Position numbers and translations under genes: made by a program | Origin: Nitrosomonadales bacterium | GTDB lineage: Bacteria > Pseudomonadota > Gammaproteobacteria > Burkholderiales > Nitrosomonadaceae | Direction of reading: 5' to 3' | NCBI GenBank assembly: GCA_004525885.1 | Contig: SPBV01000016.1 | Coordinates: 1 to 15,653 of the forward strand | Length of the DNA stretch: 15,653 nt | In this document: positions 1 through 6,912 of the stretch, piece after piece | Position numbering within the stretch: position 1 is the first letter of the stretch | Layout: each line of letters opens with the position of its first letter | The notes under the pieces: model-generated | Databases searched by the model: none | What the model saw: the letters and a program-made list of their open reading frames with translations, nothing else | Told to the model about the DNA's origin: nothing

Positions 1-1
1 A

Positions 2-685
2 GCATCAGCTGCTGTAACACAAATTAACCAGAGCGCTATTATCGATGGTATCAGGCCACTAGTATTCAGCACTTTGGTGAATCTAGAAATTCAATCCATA
101 CTAAAATCTGCCAACGCCTTGCATTTGGATTGCTTCAATATCTTCATCAAACCACTAGTAAGAGAGTTCGGTACACGTTCGTCACTTACTATTGGATGCT
201 CTCACCGAGCTAATAACATATTTGATTATCAGCAACGTATCGAATCTGTAAATTTTACTCTTGCACATGATGACGGCATATCTGCAAAAGATACCCAGCA
301 AGCTGATATTATCTTAGTGGGTGTCTCTCGGAGTGGAAAGACGCCTACCTGTCTATACCTCGCTCTACAACATGGGATTCGTGCCGCTAACTATCCCTTT
401 ATTCCTGAGGATTTCAGTAGCATGCTGCTTCCGGAACAACTCAAGAACTCAAAAGAAAAAATATTTGGTCTTACCATTGACCCTATACGTTTACATCAGA
501 TACGTAGCGAGCGCAAACTAAACAGTACATATGCATCGCTAGAAAACTGCCAATATGAAACACACGAAGCAGAGGTTCTAATGCGTCAGGAGGATATACC
601 TTTTCTTGACGTAACCAATAAATCCATTGAAGAACTGGCAACAACTCTACTGCATCAGACGCAATTAACTCGGAGAATTTATTAA
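2..685 (+). CDS. ppsR: Pyruvate, water dikinase (PEP synthase) regulatory protein, PpsR/DUF299 family; 5' end outside window
   Basis: This family is a bifunctional serine/threonine kinase and Pi-dependent phosphorylase that switches PEP synthase off and on in the cytoplasm. The frame is open from base 2, and the codons before the first possible start (TTG at 74) still read family-like sequence (RPLVFSTLVN). The gene is therefore cut by the window edge, and TTG-74 is not its start. 227 residues are visible; the family is usually about 270, so roughly 45 N-terminal residues are missing. The P-loop-like GVSRSGKT lies at bases 320-343, and the family C-terminal part (RSERKLNSTYAS, then FLDVTNKSIEELA) follows. 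It is convergent with the next gene, with 86 bases between their stops. The partner gene ppsA is often adjacent or divergent in other genomes and would lie off the left edge. Family assignment is firm; the exact target is inferred. Confidence 0.9.
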   Translation, partial: ASAAVTQINQSAIIDGIRPLVFSTLVNLEIQSILKSANALHLDCFNIFIKPLVREFGTRSSLTIGCSHRANNIFDYQQRIESVNFTLAHDDGISAKDTQQADIILVGVSRSGKTPTCLYLALQHGIRAANYPFIPEDFSSMLLPEQLKNSKEKIFGLTIDPIRLHQIRSERKLNSTYASLENCQYETHEAEVLMRQEDIPFLDVTNKSIEELATTLLHQTQLTRRIY

Positions 686-771
686 TGGTGAAATATAAAC
701 CACGATTCGTTCATTACATTACTACAAGTGACTTATCTTCATGCGGGCTCGGAGGTTTTTAATCTTTGGTA

Positions 772-2379
772 TCAATCTCTCCGTTTTGACTGCAAGATAT
801 CACTCACCTTCTGTAACAGCATACTTGCCGACTCTAGCTCGGAGTTGAAAATAACTACAAATTCACTCTCGTCAGTATCTAGCGGTTCGCGTGTTTCAAG
901 TTGAAACATAAGTACCTCAAGATTCGCCTCAGAGAAGTCCTCACCTACTTGTTCACGTTGTATTATACGTCTACGAAGTTCTTCATCTTCAGCTATGCAA
1001 CTAACAATGACAAATGGAACATTTCGTTCTTCTGCAAGTTGACGTAGACTTTCACGTTGCCAACGCAAAAGAAAGGCCGCATCAACGATAGCTAGATACC
1101 CGGCTTCAAGGATCAAATTGGCTAATCGTCTCAGTTCCTCATATGTATCTTTCGTAGCCGACTCAGCATAGACACCAGCGTTCACACTTAGCACACTCTT
1201 CGCCTTTGGCGTAATGTGCTGCAAGCGCTTGCGCTCAATATCGGACCGTATGCGTATGGCACCAAGTTTCTCCAGTAGCAGTTGCGTGATAGTTGTCTTG
1301 CCTGAACCCGAAAGCCCATTAACAATAATCAACCCCGGTCTGGTTGGTGCAATAGCTTTGCTTGCATAATCAATGTGCGTTTTGTAGTTATTGAGTGCCG
1401 TTTTTTTATCCTCCGCACTTTGATTCGATTGTAAGACACGTATACGCGCCACTTTTGCACGCACCATGGCACGGTAGATTTCATAATAACGTAAGAGACG
1501 TAGACCCGCATAATCTCCCGTTTCCATCAAATAGTCGTTGAGGAATCGCCAAGCTAAATCCTGCCGGCTATGCGCCTCCAGATCCATAACAAGGAAAGCA
1601 ATCTCGTTGATGATATCAATCCAGCGAAGGTCTGAATTGAATTCAATACAGTCGAAAATCAAAATTTTTCCATCAACCAGCGCAATATTGCCAAGATGAA
1701 TATCACCGTGGCACTCGCGGATAAAGTTGCGTTTATGCCTTTGCGTAAAGACTGGTATCAACGCCTTATGTTCTTCGAAACTCCATGTTTCAATTAGCGA
1801 TAGATCTTTATGTTCAGCAGGCGCATCAAGTAAAGTATGAATCTGTGTAAAATTCTGACGCATAGACGACTCGATGTTGGATGCGAAACCATAGCCCTGA
1901 TCAGGCGGAGAGCACTCAATACGCTGATGGAATGCAGAAACTAAGGCCGCAATCTCATCGATATGATTAGCAGTCAACTCACCACAGGAAAGAACATGGT
2001 TTAGCAGTCCCTCCTGTGAAAACTGGCGCATCTTCACTGCAAAATCTAAAATGTTTAATTCAGTGCCAACCTTCGGTTTTTGCTGTGTTCCTCCGATAGG
2101 AACAAGATCTAGGTAAAGCTCTGGTGCTAACCTACGATTTAGACGTAATTCCTCCTCACAGAAAAAATGCCGTAGCTTTAGCGTCGTAAAATCTAGGAAG
2201 CCTAAGTTGACCGCCTTTTTGATCTTGTAAGCGTAAGGCCCAGTCAACAACACAAATGAGATGTGAGTCTCAATCATTTCTATACTATCAACATCGTGTG
2301 GATAGCACGCTGGTTTAAGCAACGCTTTGACTAGAACTCTTTGCTTCCACTCAAGTATGTTAGTAGGCCGTGTATTCAT
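772..2379 (-). CDS. Bifunctional aminoglycoside-phosphotransferase-like kinase / P-loop ATP-binding protein
   Basis: 535 residues in two parts. The N-terminal part (about 1-330) is an APH/choline-kinase-like fold: the Brenner-type catalytic loop HGDIHLGN is at residues 224-231 and the metal-binding segment IFDCIEFN at 241-248. The C-terminal part (about 348-530) is a nucleotide-kinase-like ATPase with Walker A GLSGSGKTT at 355-363 and SDIERKRL at 379-386, similar to the gluconate- or adenylylsulfate-kinase-like P-loop proteins. This fused architecture is a recognised but functionally uncharacterised family, so neither the APH label nor the ATPase label identifies a substrate. I do not claim drug resistance. 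The start is the ATG at 2379; no strong Shine-Dalgarno is visible. It lies 118 bases downstream of the SDR gene in the same direction and could be co-transcribed or have its own promoter. No membrane segment or signal peptide is apparent. Confidence 0.85.
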   Translation of the reverse strand: MNTRPTNILEWKQRVLVKALLKPACYPHDVDSIEMIETHISFVLLTGPYAYKIKKAVNLGFLDFTTLKLRHFFCEEELRLNRRLAPELYLDLVPIGGTQQKPKVGTELNILDFAVKMRQFSQEGLLNHVLSCGELTANHIDEIAALVSAFHQRIECSPPDQGYGFASNIESSMRQNFTQIHTLLDAPAEHKDLSLIETWSFEEHKALIPVFTQRHKRNFIRECHGDIHLGNIALVDGKILIFDCIEFNSDLRWIDIINEIAFLVMDLEAHSRQDLAWRFLNDYLMETGDYAGLRLLRYYEIYRAMVRAKVARIRVLQSNQSAEDKKTALNNYKTHIDYASKAIAPTRPGLIIVNGLSGSGKTTITQLLLEKLGAIRIRSDIERKRLQHITPKAKSVLSVNAGVYAESATKDTYEELRRLANLILEAGYLAIVDAAFLLRWQRESLRQLAEERNVPFVIVSCIAEDEELRRRIIQREQVGEDFSEANLEVLMFQLETREPLDTDESEFVVIFNSELESASMLLQKVSDILQSKRRD

Positions 2380-2497
2380 AGATAGGTTGATTGCCCACTT
2401 ACCTACCTGCTTGGCAGATCGCTCCTTTTCTAGTAATCAATAAGAGTGATGGGTTAGGATAATTAATCATCATATACAACAAAAAATTCTGGGTACC

Positions 2498-3313
2498 TTA
2501 GATTCTCATTTTATATCGGACTGCCCAGGCAAATATACGATCACCCAGCATCCAACGAGCAATGACTGCTATTTTGGAATCGGCAGGTAGCGCATGACGT
2601 ACGGGAGGAACTGATGTTGTGATTGCATGGAGTACTGCTTTTGCGATAATTTCTGGGCCAGGAGCTTTGGGTTCGCTAGCCAGAAGTTGGCGAAGACTAG
2701 TAATAAGTTTCTGATAAACGGGTGGATGTGCAACAGTATCGAGCAGTTCAAACTCCTTTGTGGCAAATTCAGTTTTGATCAGTCCGGGTGCAATAACCAC
2801 GACGTTGATTCCAAACTCGAGTACTTCACCACGAAGAGCTTCGGACAAAGCCTCTATGGCATGTTTGGAAGCAGCATACCAGCCAAAACCTGGAATTGTT
2901 ATTTTGCCTAGGATCGACGAGATGTTGATAATGTTCCCTAACCTCTGCTCTCGCATATACGGTAGTACTGCCTGCATGAAGCGGGCATAACCAAACACAT
3001 TGACTTCGAACTGCTTATGGGCGGCTTCCATGGATACACACTCAATCGCACCTAACTGACCAAAACCTGCGTTGTTAACTAGCACGTCAATCCGACCCTT
3101 AGTTGATATAATATGGTCTACTGAAGCCTGAATGGCTTCTGCGTCGGTAACATCCAGATAGATCGGCTCAATCCGATCTGACCGCATCTTTTCAAGTCTT
3201 TCCATCCGTCGTCCCATGGCAAACACGTAATAGTTATTCCTAGCAAGAAGCTCAGTCGTGGCCTTTCCAATACCACTTGATGCTCCCGTAACCAACGCAA
3301 CTCTCTGAATCAT
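2498..3313 (-). CDS. Classical SDR-family NAD(P)-dependent oxidoreductase
   Basis: 271 residues, a normal length for a classical short-chain dehydrogenase. The N-terminal Rossmann motif TGASSGIG is at residues 9-16, the strand motif NNAG at 80-83, and the catalytic set is N105, S133, Y146 and K150 (YAASK), followed by PG at 176-177. The dipeptide R35-R36 after the second beta strand suggests a preference for NADP(H); this is inferred. The start ATG at 3313 has a good ribosome site, AAGGA, nine bases upstream. It is a soluble cytoplasmic enzyme; the substrate cannot be read from the sequence. It follows hoxW after a 247-base gap, so it is more likely a separate unit than part of the hydrogenase operon. 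Confidence 0.92.
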   Translation of the reverse strand: MIQRVALVTGASSGIGKATTELLARNNYYVFAMGRRMERLEKMRSDRIEPIYLDVTDAEAIQASVDHIISTKGRIDVLVNNAGFGQLGAIECVSMEAAHKQFEVNVFGYARFMQAVLPYMREQRLGNIINISSILGKITIPGFGWYAASKHAIEALSEALRGEVLEFGINVVVIAPGLIKTEFATKEFELLDTVAHPPVYQKLITSLRQLLASEPKAPGPEIIAKAVLHAITTSVPPVRHALPADSKIAVIARWMLGDRIFAWAVRYKMRI

Positions 3314-3506
3314 AACTTCGTTTCCTTAAATTATAAAATACGTTGTGCAGCGCATAATATGTAAAACTGGAAAAGGCATATACCAGAATTTACCAACCTC
3401 TCTCAGTGCGAAAAAATAACGAAGTTCAATTATGAATATAGGCCAGGGTACAACTATCCAAATTTAATACTTACTAGAGTAGATTAACTAATTTAGTGGG
3501 GAACAG

Positions 3507-3535
3507 GTTGCCATTAGCATTATATAGTTGCTATT
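3507..3535. repeat. Imperfect direct repeat GTTGC(C/T)ATT, 20 bases apart
   Basis: GTTGCCATT at 3507-3515 and GTTGCTATT at 3527-3535 match at 8 of 9 bases and are spaced by about two helical turns. They lie in the AT-rich 247-base gap between hoxW and the SDR gene. The placement is compatible with an operator for the SDR gene, but a pair this short can arise by chance. No known binding motif is recognised. Confidence 0.25.
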
Positions 3536-3560
3536 GCCCATCTAGTAAATCCCAGTAAAA

Positions 3561-4037
3561 TTACTGCGCTATTACAAACTGTTCCCACACTGACAGGTCG
3601 GTTTTAGAACAGATTTTTTGCAATAGATTAAAGCTTGCTTCTAGATTGATGGTAGCTGATGCACTTAGCGATTCACCTAGTGCGAAACACTCGCCTCTTA
3701 CCTGTAGAAGGTAAGTGGGGGGAGGATCTCCGTAGAGTTGTACGTAGCTATATAGAAGCGCCATTGGGCTCATGACGTGGGAAGTATAACTTGTATCTTT
3801 TTGCGCATACAAACGAGAAAATGCATATGGTTTTGAACAAGAAACACTGGCATCAATGAACAGCACCCGTTCTCGGCCTTGTAGATCTAAGGCATGCTCA
3901 ACCTGTAGCTGAAAATCTGTAAGTATTTCTACATGTGGCAAGTCTAGTTCCTGTAAACGCTCTAGAAGTAATGGTCCAAGCGCATCATCACCACGGCTAG
4001 GATTGCCGTAACCAAAGATTAGCAATGACGCTGTCAA
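3561..4037 (-). CDS. hoxW: Hydrogenase maturation protease (HoxW type), specific for the HoxH C-terminus
   Basis: 158 residues, usual for the HyaD/HybD/HoxW endopeptidase family that removes the C-terminal peptide of the large subunit once the NiFe site is built. The N-terminal motif GYGNPSRGDDALG begins at residue 9. The three expected nickel-probing ligands are present: D18 (in GDD), D62 (in FIDA) and H87 (in SHVMSP). The start is TTG at 4037, overlapping the hoxH stop by four bases (TTGA). An in-frame TAG lies just upstream, so no earlier start exists; the only near alternative is another TTG four codons later. Overlap with hoxH implies translational coupling. It is the last gene of the hyp-hox cluster. 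Confidence 0.93.
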   Translation of the reverse strand: MTASLLIFGYGNPSRGDDALGPLLLERLQELDLPHVEILTDFQLQVEHALDLQGRERVLFIDASVSCSKPYAFSRLYAQKDTSYTSHVMSPMALLYSYVQLYGDPPPTYLLQVRGECFALGESLSASATINLEASFNLLQKICSKTDLSVWEQFVIAQ

Positions 4038-5515
4038 ATTCTATACCGCCCGTCTGAGTCCTTGATAAGACGTTGAATTTGTGATCCATTCGCATCAATT
4101 AATTCCACCTCCAGCGGCATTTTTCCAATAGCATGAGTGGCACAAGAAAGGCAGGGATCGAACGCACGGATTGCTACTTCGATATGATTAAGTAAACCCT
4201 CACTGATCTGTTGGCCATCCAAATATTGCAATGCCACTCGCCTAACTGCTTCATTCATGGCCTGATTGTTATGGGTAGTAGCTACAATCAGATTGGCGCG
4301 CACGATCTGTTCGTCTTCATTGATACGATAATGATGTATTAGCGTGCCACGTGGAGCTTCAATCACGCCAACTCCACGTAAATTCCTCTCTCCACTACTT
4401 ACCAGATCGTCGCTCTGTAGGTCAGCGTCATCCAATAACTCCTTAATTACTTCGGCTGCATGCAACATTTCGATCATACGTGCCCAGTGATAAGCGAGTG
4501 TAGCCTGAGTTGCACTACCTCCACAAAATTCCCGGAAAGTCTTGCGTTCTTTTTCCGCCAATAGTGTCGGGATAAAATCGCAATTGTTGACCCGTGCCAG
4601 TGGCCCAACTCGGTACCAACCTTCCTTCCTGCCTTTCGAAGGAATGAACGGACATTTCATGTATGACCAAGACTTCACCTCCTCGTGGATGTAGTCCCAA
4701 TATTGGTTGTAATCTATATGATCAAAAATAGTTTGATTAAATTCATCCTTAGCTCTCAAGCCACCGTGGTAGAGGTCCATCGCACCATTCTCCCGCACGA
4801 GGCTCATAAAACTGGAACGGTAAGATCCAAATTTATTATGAAAATCCGTACGCGCACTATAGATTGTCTTGATCAACTCCACTGCAGACTGGCTCAATGA
4901 TATTACCTGGTCTATTTCTTTAAGTAGATAGTCTCGTTCTTCCAACGACAGATTTTTATTTACACCGCCAGGGATCGCGCCTGTGCCATGTACTCGTTTA
5001 CCTGTGGTAAGATGAATTACCTCTTGACCAAACTTGCGCAACGCTACTCCTTGCCTTGCAATATCAGGGTAGGATTCTACAATACCAGTAATATTTCGTT
5101 TACCTATATCCGAGTCAAAACCGAACAGTAGGTCAGGTGAAGAAAAGTGAAAAAAATGTAGCGCATGAGATTGTAAAATCTGCCCCATATGCATAAGCCG
5201 ACGCAGCTTATCGGCTACGGGAGTAATCTTTGCACCAATAATCATATCCATGGCCTTGCAAGCTGCTAGGTTATGGCTTACCGGGCAAATACCACAGAGG
5301 CGTTGCACCATTACTGGTACTTCCCAAAAAGGACGACCTTGGACAAATTTTTCAAAGCCACGAAATTCAACAATATGAAAGCGCGCCTGATGCACATGAT
5401 TATTATCGTCTAGTAACAAAGTAACTTTGCCATGGCCTTCCACCCTTGTAACGGGTTCGATTACGACCCGTTTCAAGTTTTCAGGATTAGCGGCAGTTTC
5501 TAATTCGGAGCTCAT
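4034..5515 (-). CDS. hoxH: NAD-reducing [NiFe] hydrogenase large (catalytic) subunit HoxH
   Basis: 493 residues. This subunit carries the Ni-Fe(CN)2(CO) active site where H2 is split or formed. The N-terminal metal-binding motif RLCGICPVSH is at residues 72-81 (C74, C77) and the C-terminal motif DPCLSCATH at 453-461 (C455, C458). E26 lies in RVEGHGK, the conserved proton-path region. By family rule HoxW would cut after H461, releasing a 32-residue peptide that begins AIGKMPLE. The motifs, length and neighbours place it in cytoplasmic group 3d, not in the membrane-bound uptake group, and no transmembrane segment is seen. The start ATG is nine bases after the hoxY stop without an obvious Shine-Dalgarno, so it is probably translated by coupling. 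It forms the hydrogenase module with HoxY. Confidence 0.97.
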   Translation of the reverse strand: MSSELETAANPENLKRVVIEPVTRVEGHGKVTLLLDDNNHVHQARFHIVEFRGFEKFVQGRPFWEVPVMVQRLCGICPVSHNLAACKAMDMIIGAKITPVADKLRRLMHMGQILQSHALHFFHFSSPDLLFGFDSDIGKRNITGIVESYPDIARQGVALRKFGQEVIHLTTGKRVHGTGAIPGGVNKNLSLEERDYLLKEIDQVISLSQSAVELIKTIYSARTDFHNKFGSYRSSFMSLVRENGAMDLYHGGLRAKDEFNQTIFDHIDYNQYWDYIHEEVKSWSYMKCPFIPSKGRKEGWYRVGPLARVNNCDFIPTLLAEKERKTFREFCGGSATQATLAYHWARMIEMLHAAEVIKELLDDADLQSDDLVSSGERNLRGVGVIEAPRGTLIHHYRINEDEQIVRANLIVATTHNNQAMNEAVRRVALQYLDGQQISEGLLNHIEVAIRAFDPCLSCATHAIGKMPLEVELIDANGSQIQRLIKDSDGRYRI

Positions 5516-5524
5516 TAGGGAAAC

Positions 5525-6070
5525 TTAATCATAGTGCAACATTTCGTAGCTTAACTTTGGCTCTCTACCTGCTATTAGGTCTGTAAGAAATTTCCAAATC
5601 GTGTCCGCAGAGGGCGGGCAGCCCGGTAAAAAATAATCTATTTTTACTACTTCGTAGACAGGATATACTTTGTCTAATGGCAATGGTAGTTCAGGGTCAT
5701 TCGGTATCTGACTTCCTTCTAGCCCCCCTTCATATAGATAAATCTCTTGAAAACAGTCCCACAGATCAATGTTGTTTCGCAGTGAGGGGACACCGCCTGT
5801 AATTGCACAAGCACCCATCGCCACCAACACCTTACAGTGTTTTCTAAATTCTTTTAACACATGAACGTTCTCTACATTACTCACACCACCTTCAACGATA
5901 CCAATATCGCATGACCCACATTTTTTAATGTCAGTAAATGGTGTGCGGTCAAATTCGACTTTTTTCAGAAGAGGGAATAATTTCTCGTCGATATCCAACA
6001 ACGACATATGGCACCCAAAACAACCCGCTAAGGAACAGGTTGCTAGTTTTATTTTTCGATCCTCACTCAT
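5525..6070 (-). CDS. hoxY: NAD-reducing [NiFe] hydrogenase small subunit HoxY
   Basis: 181 residues from the ATG at 6070. It holds the proximal [4Fe-4S] cluster that passes electrons from the HoxH NiFe site to the diaphorase. The four expected ligands are C17 and C20 (in AGCFGCHMS), C88 (in GACAITGG) and C150 (in LPGCPPSAD). As in other group 3d small subunits there is no Tat signal and no C-terminal medial/distal cluster domain, so the protein is short and cytoplasmic. An in-frame ATG at 6127 would add 19 residues, but that stretch lies wholly inside hoxU and the family begins close to KLATCSLAGC, so I use 6070. It overlaps hoxU by eight bases and precedes hoxH by nine. Confidence 0.95.
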   Translation of the reverse strand: MSEDRKIKLATCSLAGCFGCHMSLLDIDEKLFPLLKKVEFDRTPFTDIKKCGSCDIGIVEGGVSNVENVHVLKEFRKHCKVLVAMGACAITGGVPSLRNNIDLWDCFQEIYLYEGGLEGSQIPNDPELPLPLDKVYPVYEVVKIDYFLPGCPPSADTIWKFLTDLIAGREPKLSYEMLHYD

Positions 6071-6770
6071 GGTCCGATTCTGCCTGTATTTCGTTAATTT
6101 TCTTGTGATCGTAAATACGATGACCAATAGGTGTTTTATACCCTCGTCGCTTGATCAGAATAGCGCCAGTAGGACAAACACGAGCCGCTTTATCGGTTAC
6201 AGCAAAGTTAGTATCTCCTAACTTACCACTTTCGGCATTCACTACCAAATGCGAACCAATACCGCGCCCAGAAATTTTAAATATATTCTTTCCATCAACA
6301 TCACGACTAGCGCGTACACATAGCTCGCATAAAATGCAGCGATTAAGGTCAAGGAATATATCAGGGTGGGATGCGTCCACTGTACGAGGTGGATAGAAAT
6401 GTGTGTAATGGGGGCTCAACATCTCAAGATAATAGGCCGTTGCCTGCAATTTACAATTTCCTGATGCCTCGCATGAGGGACAAGTGTGATTGCCTTCTAC
6501 AAATAGCATTTGCACTAGAGCCTTGCGATCATCGTTAAGTGCTGATGTATTATTTTCTATCACCATACCATTACCTGCAGGCATAGTGCAGGAAGTCATA
6601 TTACGACCATTAACATTCACGATACATAATTTACAACTACCGTGTGGAATGAACTTAGGATTGTGACACAAATGGGGAATATATACGCCTGCTGTCAAAG
6701 CAGCATCCATTATGGTTTGCCCATCTTTGAAAGAAATAACTTTTCCATCTAGTGTAAAATTTTTACTCAA
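6063..6770 (-). CDS. hoxU: NAD-reducing hydrogenase diaphorase subunit HoxU (NuoG-like iron-sulfur protein)
   Basis: 235 residues from a TTG start. The protein is a wire of iron-sulfur clusters joining HoxF to HoxY. Cysteines C35, C46, C49 and C61 form a plant-ferredoxin-like [2Fe-2S] site. H95, C97, C100 and C106 (in GNHTCPSC, then GNC) mark the NuoG-like second cluster. C145, C148, C151 and C199 (CILCELC, then CPTGA) fit a [4Fe-4S] cluster. A GTG at 6776 is also in frame, but it would sit inside the ribosome site AAGAGGTG. The TTG at 6770 has correct spacing from that site and gives MSKNFTLDGK, a normal family N-terminus. It overlaps hoxY by eight bases. A 142-base AT-rich gap separates it from hoxF, unusually long for this cluster. 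Confidence 0.94.
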   Translation of the reverse strand: MSKNFTLDGKVISFKDGQTIMDAALTAGVYIPHLCHNPKFIPHGSCKLCIVNVNGRNMTSCTMPAGNGMVIENNTSALNDDRKALVQMLFVEGNHTCPSCEASGNCKLQATAYYLEMLSPHYTHFYPPRTVDASHPDIFLDLNRCILCELCVRASRDVDGKNIFKISGRGIGSHLVVNAESGKLGDTNFAVTDKAARVCPTGAILIKRRGYKTPIGHRIYDHKKINEIQAESDHE

Positions 6771-6773
6771 GCA

Positions 6774-6781
6774 CACCTCTT
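6774..6781 (-). promoter_or_regulatory. Ribosome binding site of hoxU that decides its start
   Basis: AAGAGGTG on the minus strand is one of the best Shine-Dalgarno matches in the cluster. Its GAGG core ends five bases before the TTG at 6770-6768, while the alternative GTG start overlaps it. It therefore supports the TTG start. Confidence 0.7.
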
Positions 6782-6912
6782 AATAAATAATTCAGATCTT
6801 TTAATGAAATAGTTACTTAATATAGTTTATCCCTTGCGTATTCTTTATGTACTACACACAAAATTTTTCTCACTTTGTTAATACATTAAACTTTAAATTT
6901 ATAAAAGCATCA

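Noticed and set aside
3471..3548. 8-base inverted repeat TTACTAGA / TCTAGTAA with a 62-base spacer
   Set aside because: A match of this length is close to chance expectation in a 250-base AT-rich gap, and no mobile element lies between the arms.
3553..3566. Inverted repeat CAGTAA-AA-TTACTG at the hoxW stop, as a terminator
   Set aside because: The stem is short and AT-rich, the loop is very small and no U-run follows in the transcript, so it is not a convincing terminator.
6071..6127. Longer HoxY N-terminus from the ATG at 6127
   Set aside because: The extra 19 residues are encoded inside hoxU and do not look like a HoxY N-terminus or a Tat signal; the ATG at 6070 fits the family.
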